NCBI RefSeq assembly: GCF_028609865.1
Contig: NZ_CP063194.1
Location: forward strand, 1,550,001 to 1,614,000
Source: Corynebacterium jeddahense
Lineage (GTDB): Bacteria; Actinomycetota; Actinomycetes; Mycobacteriales; Mycobacteriaceae
DNA length: 64,000 nt
Reading direction: 5' to 3'
The notes below the pieces were generated by a model. The model ran no database searches. It was given only the letters and a program-made list of their open reading frames with translations, and was not told where the DNA came from. Of the stretch, positions 58,486 to 64,000 are shown one piece after another. The stretch's first letter is position 1. The number at the start of each line of letters is the position of its first letter. Made by a program: the position numbers and the translations under genes.

Positions 58486-59209
58486 GGCCCGCGACCTCCC
58501 CGAAGACGTAGACGGCGGGGGACGCGACGCCCTCGGCCTCCATGACGTCGGCCAGCGTCGAGGCGGTGGCGAAGAAGGCGCGCTGTGCGTCGGTCTCGCC
58601 CTCCTGCACGACGGCGGCCGGGGTCGAGGCGTCAAGGCCGGCCTCGACGAGCGCCGCCGCGATCGCGCGCACGTTGCGCACGCCCATGACCACCACGATC
58701 GTGCCGCCGACCCGGGCGAGCGCGCCCCAGTCCACGAGCGAGCGCGGATCCTCGGGCGGCACGTGGCCGGAGACCACCGTGAACGCGTGCGTGGCCCCGC
58801 GCTGCGTCACCGGTACGCCGGCCGTCGCGGGCACCGAGATCGCCGATGTCACACCGGGCACCACATCGCAGGTGAGCCCAGCGGCCGCGCACGCCTGGAG
58901 CTCCTCAAACCCGCGCCCGAACACGTACGGGTCGCCGCCCTTGAGCCGCACGACGTGTTTGCCCTCGCGCGCGTACGCCACCAGCAGCTCGTTGATCCGC
59001 TCCTGCGCCACCTGCTTCGCGTACGGCAGCTTTGCCACGTCGACGACCTCCTTGCCGGTGAGGTCAAGAAATTCGGCGAGCTCCGCGGAGGGCCCGAGGT
59101 GGTCGGCGAGGATGACGTCCGCCGCCTCGAGCGCGCGCAGCCCGCGGATGGTCAGCAGGTCCCACGCGCCCGGGCCGCCGCCGACGAGAGTGATGTGGCC
59201 GTTTCCCAT
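58469..59209 (-). CDS. cobA: Uroporphyrinogen-III C-methyltransferase
   Basis: SUMT methylates uroporphyrinogen III at C2 and C7 to precorrin-2, for siroheme (sulfite/nitrite reductase cofactor) or cobalamin. The 246-residue protein has VGGGPGAWDLLTIRGLRAL, VRLKGGDPYVFGRGFEEL, DVVPGVTSAISVPATAGVPVTQRG and VVSGH. No other tetrapyrrole gene is nearby; siroheme supply is the likely purpose. ATG at 59209, divergent from selO. Confidence 0.94.
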   Translation of the reverse strand: MGNGHITLVGGGPGAWDLLTIRGLRALEAADVILADHLGPSAELAEFLDLTGKEVVDVAKLPYAKQVAQERINELLVAYAREGKHVVRLKGGDPYVFGRGFEELQACAAAGLTCDVVPGVTSAISVPATAGVPVTQRGATHAFTVVSGHVPPEDPRSLVDWGALARVGGTIVVVMGVRNVRAIAAALVEAGLDASTPAAVVQEGETDAQRAFFATASTLADVMEAEGVASPAVYVFGEVAGLAHAR

Positions 59210-59233
59210 AGCGCAACAGTCTAGGGTGGGGCC

Positions 59234-60439
59234 ATGACCCGACCCCAGCTCGCCCACTCGCTCGCCGACGCGCTGCCGGAGCTCGCCCACGAGGAGCCGG
59301 GCACGCGGTTTGAAAACCCCCAGCTCGTGGCGCTCAACGAGCCGCTCGCCGCAGAGCTCGGCCTCGACGTCGCGTGGTTGCGTAGCCGCGACGGCCTTCG
59401 GTTCCTCACCGGCGCCTACGGGGGCCACGCGATGGCGTACGCCGGCCACCAGTTCGGCCAGTTCGTGCCGCTGCTCGGCGACGGCCGCGCGCTACTCCTC
59501 GGCGACATCGGCGGGCGCGAGATCCAGCTCAAGGGCTCCGGGCTCACCGTGTTCTCCCGCCGCGGCACGGATGGGGTTGGCGCGGTCGGCCCGATGCTGC
59601 GCGAGCACCTCGTCTCCGCGTTCATGCACGCCGCAGGCGTGCCCACCACCCGCTCGCTGGCGGTGCTCACCACGGGCGGCACCGTCATCCGCCAGCAGGG
59701 CGCGGTGCCCGGCGGCATCGTCGTGCGCGTGGCAAGGAGCCACCTGCGCGTGGGCACCGTGCAGTACGCGGCGACGCAGTCGGAAGAGCTGACCCAGAAG
59801 GTTGTGCAGGCGGCGGGGTTCATGGACGCCGAGACGATGCTCGCCGAAGTCACCCGCCGCCAGTTCGACCTCGTCGCGCGCTGGATGCGCATCGGCTTCG
59901 TGCACGGGGTGATGAACACGGACAACGTCGCGCTCTCCGGCGAGACCATCGACTACGGGCCGTGCGCGTTCACCGAGCGTTTCGACGGCGCTGCGAGCTT
60001 CTCCTCCATCGACCGCCACGGCCGCTACGCCTTTGGCAACCAGCCCAACATCATCGCCTGGAACATGGCCCGCCTCGCCGAGGCACTCTACCCGCTGCTC
60101 GGGGCGGAGAAGGTCGACGCGTACGTCAAGACCGTCCAGGCCACCTGGGACGAGGCGTGGGCGAGGTGGATCGGCGCGGACCTCGACGGCCTCAACGCGG
60201 CGGCCGACATCACCACCTACAACCGCGAGCACGGCATTGGCGGGACACCCGGTCCGGTCTTCATCCCGCGCAACCACATGCTCCAGGAGGCGATCGACGC
60301 CGCCGAGCAGCACGGCGACTACGACAAGTACCACGCCCTGCTCGCCGCCGTGAGTGACCCGTACAACGAAAAGGCCGGGCCCGAATGGATGGCCCGGCCT
60401 GAGGGGCAGCTCCCCTACGTCACGTTCTGCGGCACATAA
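59234..60439 (+). CDS. selO: Protein adenylyltransferase SelO (YdiU), shortened
   Basis: SelO is a pseudokinase-fold enzyme that AMPylates proteins in redox stress. The protein has AYAGHQFGQFVPLLGDGRA, IQLKGSGLTVFSRRGTDGV, GFVHGVMNTDNVALSGETIDYGP and GRYAFGNQP, so the ATP-binding and metal residues are present. At 401 residues it is about 60-80 shorter than family members. The missing part lies between the DEAWARWIGAD helix and ITTYNREHGIGG, where the usual LGL...DF segment is absent. The C-terminus YVTFCGT is intact, indicating an internal in-frame deletion. Confidence 0.88.
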   Translation: MTRPQLAHSLADALPELAHEEPGTRFENPQLVALNEPLAAELGLDVAWLRSRDGLRFLTGAYGGHAMAYAGHQFGQFVPLLGDGRALLLGDIGGREIQLKGSGLTVFSRRGTDGVGAVGPMLREHLVSAFMHAAGVPTTRSLAVLTTGGTVIRQQGAVPGGIVVRVARSHLRVGTVQYAATQSEELTQKVVQAAGFMDAETMLAEVTRRQFDLVARWMRIGFVHGVMNTDNVALSGETIDYGPCAFTERFDGAASFSSIDRHGRYAFGNQPNIIAWNMARLAEALYPLLGAEKVDAYVKTVQATWDEAWARWIGADLDGLNAAADITTYNREHGIGGTPGPVFIPRNHMLQEAIDAAEQHGDYDKYHALLAAVSDPYNEKAGPEWMARPEGQLPYVTFCGT

Positions 60440-60441
60440 CG

Positions 60442-60464
60442 CGAAAAGCTTGTAAAAATCGACA
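60442..60464 (+). repeat. Outer inverted repeat, left arm, flanking the IS
   Basis: CGAAAAGCTTGTAAAAATCGACA is repeated in inverted form at 62535-62556 (one base shorter: CGAAAGCTTGTAAAAATCGACA). Both copies lie outside the IS terminal repeats. Confidence 0.8.
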
Positions 60465-60519
60465 TTCCACCCTTAGTGTCAGGGTGGTTGTGAACGACGA
60501 ACCGTAGGAGGTTTTGTTC

Positions 60520-61437
60520 ATGACCGATTCGCAGTTGCCTCAGTTGGTGCCGTCGACGTTGACGTCGCCACCGGTTGCTGAAGCCCCGGTGGTTGCCCGA
60601 AAGGTCAAGCCTAAGACGTCGCGCGAGGAGGTCGAGGAGATCTTGTCGCAGCCGCCGCGTGTGCTGGCGGCGGGGGAAGTACTCGATGAGGAGACGTTGG
60701 CGTCGCTTGAGGCTGTGGCGTTCGTGTTCTCCCCGTACCGCGTGACTGGCCTTGGAAAGTGGTTTCATCCAGCGCAGCAGCGGCAGATGATCACGATTTA
60801 CAACCTGTTGCCGCATGGCACGAAAGGCCCGTGGTGCGCCCGGCAGGGAATCGAGTATCCCCATATCGGGCGGTGGGCCCGCGCATTGCAGAAGTCGAAA
60901 ACTATTGACGACGGCGTTGACGGCGTCGAGCGCGCCAAACACATGGTTGATGCTGCCTACCTGGGCAGACCGAGTGCGGAGTACATCCGTGAGGTGGTCG
61001 TCGAGTACGGGTTAGTGCCGCATGGCCAGAAAGAAGCCTGGTTGGTGGCGCATGGACTTGCTGGTCACACCGTGCGACGCTGGACAGCAATGGTGGCTGA
61101 CGGTGACCTGCCAACACGCACAAGACCAAGGAGGATTGGAACGTTGACGATGGATGAATGCGCCGAAATTCAGCAGCTGCGCAAGGAAATTTCCGCGCTG
61201 ACGCAGGACAAACGCAAGATCGAACTCGATGCCAAACGCCGTGAAGAAGCAATGCAGCGTGCCTTAGATAAGGCGACGGAAAGGGCAGAGCGGGCTGAGC
61301 TGGCCACTGATGTGTTGGGAAAAGCTTTAGCGACCATGCCAGGAGCACCTGGCGTGGACTCAAACGCGGAGGAAAAGTCCTCACCGACGCCCAACAACGC
61401 CTCTACGAGCAAGGCCGGCAAGCAGAAGAAACGCTGA
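60520..61437 (+). CDS. IS3-type transposase, OrfA (DNA-binding part)
   Basis: The 305-residue protein contains two helix-turn-helix-like modules, HGTKGPWCARQGIEYPHIGRW near residue 110 and HGQKEAWLVAHGLAGHTVRRW near 170. A coiled coil (LRKEISALTQDKRKIELDAK onward) runs over residues 215-265. The domain is longer than the about 100 residues of classic IS3 OrfA. AGGAGG precedes the ATG at 60520 by eight bases. The slippery heptamer G-GGA-AAA at 61317-61323 would shift ribosomes to the orfB frame. Confidence 0.88.
   Translation: MTDSQLPQLVPSTLTSPPVAEAPVVARKVKPKTSREEVEEILSQPPRVLAAGEVLDEETLASLEAVAFVFSPYRVTGLGKWFHPAQQRQMITIYNLLPHGTKGPWCARQGIEYPHIGRWARALQKSKTIDDGVDGVERAKHMVDAAYLGRPSAEYIREVVVEYGLVPHGQKEAWLVAHGLAGHTVRRWTAMVADGDLPTRTRPRRIGTLTMDECAEIQQLRKEISALTQDKRKIELDAKRREEAMQRALDKATERAERAELATDVLGKALATMPGAPGVDSNAEEKSSPTPNNASTSKAGKQKKR
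61317..61323 (+). other. Predicted -1 frameshift site of the IS
   Basis: G GGA AAA fits the X-XXY-YYZ slippery rule in the orfA frame (codons TTG GGA AAA). It falls within the region where the orfB frame is already open (from 61272). Confidence 0.6.
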
Positions 61438-62453
61438 TCAACCAGCTCGTTTCCGTCGGCTACTCCAAAACGAAGGCGATGGGCATCATCGGTGCCTCGC
61501 GCAGCCGGGTCTTCTACGAAACCAATCCGCGCCCACGCACCGACAACCCGATCCCGCATCACCAACGCCGGATCAACCGGCTGTCTGATGCCACAGTCAC
61601 AGACATAGTGGAGCTGCTGGACGACAATCCGCATTGCGGGGTGGACCAGGTGTTTTACGCCGCGTTGAACAACGGGACCTACCTGGCGAGCCTGCGCAGC
61701 TTCTACCGGGTGGCTAAAGCCCACGGCAAACTGCTGCACCAACGCCACAACACCAAAGCCAGACAAGCCAAACGCCGCCGCGACGCCACACCGCCGCATG
61801 TGCACGCCACCGCCCCCGGGCAGGTACTGTGCTGGGATATCACGTTTTTGCCTGGCCAATACTACGGACAGACCTTCGCGTTGCACATGGTGATCGATCT
61901 GTACTCGCGCGCCATCGTCGGGTTCGTCGTCGCAGAACGAGAAAACAGCCAGCTTGCAGCAGCGATGTTCGCCGACATCTTCACCCGTTTTCCAAATGTG
62001 CACACTGTCCACTCCGACAACGGCGCTGCCATGACCAGCAAACGACTCGGCAAACTGTTTGCCGAACATGGTGTGGCCCGCTCATTGAACCGGCCGCACA
62101 CCAGCAACGACAACCCGCACACCGAGTCGGTGTTCCACACCCTAAAGACTAGGACCTACTACCCGAAAACCTTCACCACGCTGGGCGAAGCAAACACCTG
62201 GGTCAGCGCTTGGGTGCCGGTCTACAACGCCACCCCACACAGCGGGATCAACTACTACCCACCACAAGCAGTCCTCGACGGCACCTGGAGCGAACTGCAA
62301 CGCAAACGAGAAGAAGGGATGCGAAACGCGCTAAGCAAAGGCACCATCACACAACTACCGGACACCAAAGCTGGCACAGGCCTCCCGGCAGAAGTCAGCA
62401 TCATCCGCACCACCACCCAAACCGCCCCAACCCCACAACCCATCACGATCTAA
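61323..62453 (+). CDS. IS3-type transposase, OrfB (DDE catalytic part)
   Basis: The orfB frame is open from 61272; the first ATG is at 61479. It is probably translated as an OrfAB fusion after a -1 shift near 61317. It contains an HTH_21-like segment (LDDNPHCGVDQVFYAALNNG) and the integrase core. The catalytic acids are in CWDITFLPG (D), VHSDNGAAM (D) and NDNPHTESVFHTLK (E), a typical D-D-35-E arrangement. RPHTSNDNPHTE and HSGINYYPPQAV match IS3-family relatives. No internal stop, so the element may be active. Confidence 0.88.
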   Translation, partial: SFSDHARSTWRGLKRGGKVLTDAQQRLYEQGRQAEETLINQLVSVGYSKTKAMGIIGASRSRVFYETNPRPRTDNPIPHHQRRINRLSDATVTDIVELLDDNPHCGVDQVFYAALNNGTYLASLRSFYRVAKAHGKLLHQRHNTKARQAKRRRDATPPHVHATAPGQVLCWDITFLPGQYYGQTFALHMVIDLYSRAIVGFVVAERENSQLAAAMFADIFTRFPNVHTVHSDNGAAMTSKRLGKLFAEHGVARSLNRPHTSNDNPHTESVFHTLKTRTYYPKTFTTLGEANTWVSAWVPVYNATPHSGINYYPPQAVLDGTWSELQRKREEGMRNALSKGTITQLPDTKAGTGLPAEVSIIRTTTQTAPTPQPITI

Positions 62454-62534
62454 CACCCAAACCCGTTCACAACCACTTGACACAAAGCGCCAAGGCGACC
62501 TGGCGCCTTCCCACCTGGGAGAACGCCGAACCGC

Positions 62535-62556
62535 TGTCGATTTTTACAAGCTTTCG
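62535..62556 (-). repeat. Outer inverted repeat, right arm, flanking the IS
   Basis: Complement of CGAAAGCTTGTAAAAATCGACA; pairs with 60442-60464. It lies 11 bases before the mqo stop codon and may also serve as part of the mqo terminator. Confidence 0.8.
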
Positions 62557-62567
62557 TTCAAAGGACC

Positions 62568-64000
62568 CTATGCGTTGCCGAGGTGGTTCTCGTCGGTATC
62601 CAGGCCCAGCGTCTTCTGAGTCCACTCCCACTGCTCCTCGTAGGCCGCCTTGTCGCGCTTGAGGGCCTTGCCGTACGTCGGGAACATCTCGTGGAGCTTG
62701 TCCGACCAATCGATCATGTGCTCGCCGAAGCAGCGCTCGAGCAGCTCGATCATCGCGGCCGGGGTGATGGAGGCCCCCGGGGAGGCACCGAGGACGCCGG
62801 CGATGGTGCCGTTCTGGTCGTTGACCAGGGCGGTACCGAACTCGAGCGAGCCGAAGCGCGGGAACGCGGCCGGCTTGATCACCTGCACGCGCTGGCCGGC
62901 GACCACAACCTCCCAGTCCTTGCCGTCGGCGGCCGGGTAGTACTCGTGGAGCATGTCCACCTTGCCGTCGAAGTCACGGAAGACCTCGGAGACCAGGTAC
63001 TTCACCAGGTCGATGTTCGTCGCCGCAACGCCGAGGTAGGACGGGATGTTGTCGAAGCGGATGGACTTGAACAGGTCGAGGTAGGACCCCTGCTTGAGGA
63101 ACTTCGGGCTCCAGCCGCCGTACGGGCCGAAGAGCAGCGACTCCTCGCCGTCCACGACGCGCAGGTCGAGGTGCGGCACGGACATCGGCGGGGCGCCGAC
63201 CTTCGCCTTGCCGTACACCTTCGCCTTGTGCTGCTGCACGAGCTCCTGGTTCGTGGTCTTGAGCCACATGCCCGAGATCGGGAAGCCCGCGTAGCCGTGC
63301 ACCTCCGGCACGCCCGCCTTGCGCAGCAGGTCGAGCGCGTAGCCGCCGGCGCCGACGAAGACGAAGCGGGCGCGCACGACCTGCTTGTCGCCGGTGTGCA
63401 CGTTCTTCACCGTGACCTTCCAGAAGTTGCCCTCGCGCTTGATGTTGGTCACCTCGCGCCCGTAGCGGATCTCGGTGCCGTTGCGCTTCGCGCCGTCGAG
63501 GAACTGGCGAGTAAGCGAGCCGTAGTTGATGTCGGTGCCGGCGTCGGTCCAGGAGATGGCCACCGGCTCGGCGTCGAAGTCGCGGCCCTGGGACATGAGC
63601 GGCAGCTTCTCTGCGAACGTGTCGCGGTCGTCGGTGAACTGCATGTTCGGGAACATGTGGTTGCCCGACAGGGCGTCGTAACGCTTGCGCAGGTACTTAA
63701 TCTGGTCTTCGCCCTGGGCGAAGGACACGTGCGGGCAGGGGTTGATGAACGCGCGCGGCTCCTTGAGCACGCCGTGCTCCACCTGGTAAGACCAGAACTG
63801 GCGGGAGAGCTGGAACTTCTCGTTGATCGCCTGCGCCTTGGTCACGTCGATGCGGCCGTTCTTCTCCGGCGTGTAGTTCAGCTCGCACAGCGCGGAGTGT
63901 CCGGTACCGGCGTTGTTGAACGGGTACGAGGACTCCTCGGCCGGGCCGTCGAGGCGCTCGAAGATCATCTGGCTCCAGTCGGGCTCCAGTTCGTGGAGCA
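62568..64000 (-). CDS. mqo: Malate:quinone oxidoreductase (5' end beyond window)
   Basis: Mqo is the membrane-associated FAD enzyme that oxidises malate to oxaloacetate and passes electrons to menaquinone, the main malate oxidation route in corynebacteria. The visible part covers about 478 residues and starts mid-protein near MIFERLDGPAEESS; the N-terminal FAD dinucleotide motif lies past 64000. Signatures include NNAGTGHSALCELNYTP, GTDINYGSLTRQFL, FVGAGGYALDLLRKAG, GAPPMSVPHLDLRV and GASPGASITPAAMIELLERC. It closely follows C. glutamicum Mqo. TAG stop at 62568. Confidence 0.95.
   Translation of the reverse strand, partial: LHELEPDWSQMIFERLDGPAEESSYPFNNAGTGHSALCELNYTPEKNGRIDVTKAQAINEKFQLSRQFWSYQVEHGVLKEPRAFINPCPHVSFAQGEDQIKYLRKRYDALSGNHMFPNMQFTDDRDTFAEKLPLMSQGRDFDAEPVAISWTDAGTDINYGSLTRQFLDGAKRNGTEIRYGREVTNIKREGNFWKVTVKNVHTGDKQVVRARFVFVGAGGYALDLLRKAGVPEVHGYAGFPISGMWLKTTNQELVQQHKAKVYGKAKVGAPPMSVPHLDLRVVDGEESLLFGPYGGWSPKFLKQGSYLDLFKSIRFDNIPSYLGVAATNIDLVKYLVSEVFRDFDGKVDMLHEYYPAADGKDWEVVVAGQRVQVIKPAAFPRFGSLEFGTALVNDQNGTIAGVLGASPGASITPAAMIELLERCFGEHMIDWSDKLHEMFPTYGKALKRDKAAYEEQWEWTQKTLGLDTDENHLGNA

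Larger units (their letters stand above)
60476..62483 (+). mobile_element. IS3-family-type insertion sequence (about 2.0 kb)
   Basis: Terminal inverted repeats are GTGTCAGGGTGGTTGTGAACG at the left (60476) and the complement of GTGTCAAGTGGTTGTGAACG at the right (ending 62483), with two mismatches. The interior carries a 305-codon orfA and an overlapping orfB with a DDE integrase core, as in IS3 relatives. No convincing target duplication is seen at the junctions (TTA versus AAA). GC content is lower than in the flanks. Confidence 0.85.

Noticed and set aside
60476..62483. Composite transposon carrying selO or mqo
   Set aside because: Only one IS copy is present and flanking genes are core genes in normal convergent order.

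Overview
The window is chromosomal DNA from a high-GC member of the genus Corynebacterium. The evidence is gene content and order: the fru/ptsH, hflX, dapF-miaA-(unknown)-DUF349, miaB, recX-recA-DUF3046 run; bioYMN; the clgR-pspA / cinA-pgsA / terC / ftsK block; RNase J-dapA-thyX position-dapB; pnp-rpsO-nucleoside hydrolase-ribF-truB; and the rimP-nusA-ylxR-infB-rbfA-nrnA operon with proS. Several proteins (DapA, Pnp, RibF, Mqo, InfB N-terminus) read like C. glutamicum orthologues. I cannot name the species. No rRNA, tRNA or CRISPR array was seen.

Layout. 1-1.5 kb: an EIIC-only remnant of the fructose PTS gene followed by ptsH. 1.55-4.6 kb: a uracil-permease tail remnant, hflX and two unknown genes. 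4.6-6 kb: a non-coding direct repeat and an exported anchored protein. 6-8.3 kb: dapF-miaA-unknown operon. 8.4-12.3 kb: DUF349 coiled-coil protein, GNAT enzyme, exported protein, membrane protein. 12.3-16.1 kb: miaB, recX, recA, DUF3046; the gluABCD glutamate uptake genes found here in C. glutamicum are missing. 16.2-18.1 kb: biotin uptake (bioYMN) behind a BioQ-type operator. 18.1-22.1 kb: a giant lamin-tail-domain surface protein with Thr-rich repeats. 22.2-29.5 kb: envelope stress (pspA, clgR), cinA, pgsA, terC with a yybP-ykoY (Mn2+) riboswitch, and ftsK. 29.5-35.3 kb: RNase J, lysine/DAP genes dapA and dapB with a degenerate ThyX between them. 35.3-41.8 kb: lipoprotein, pnp, rpsO, nucleoside hydrolase, ribF, truB. 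41.8-51.2 kb: the long translation operon rimP to pptA, read on the minus strand. 51.2-57.5 kb: lipoprotein, proS, yaaA, a lower-GC AAA ATPase with a repeat-bearing promoter, a Sir2 deacylase and an orphan YefM-type antitoxin. 57.4-60.4 kb: an rRNA-type methyltransferase, cobA (SUMT) and a shortened SelO. 60.4-62.6 kb: an IS3-type element sitting between two outer inverted repeats. 62.6-64 kb: mqo, cut by the window end.

How parts work together. Most of the window is core information processing: ribosome assembly (rimP, rbfA, infB, rpsO), RNA decay (pnp, RNase J), tRNA modification (miaA, miaB, truB) and DNA repair/segregation (recA, recX, ftsK). Cell-wall precursor supply (dapA, dapB, dapF) is also present. 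Accessory or decaying pieces are ptsF, uraA, the thyX-like gene, selO, yefM, the AAA ATPase and the IS.

The most unusual signal is a 13-14 bp degenerate motif (CGTCGA-K-A-M-GC-(G)-AA and a TTGCGTTGCGACG variant). It occurs at least 15 times between 8.9 and 53.9 kb, in both orientations, inside genes and at gene ends. Two copies form a perfectly abutting inverted pair after infB. This pattern resembles DNA-uptake-type repeats of other bacteria and I do not know of a description of it.
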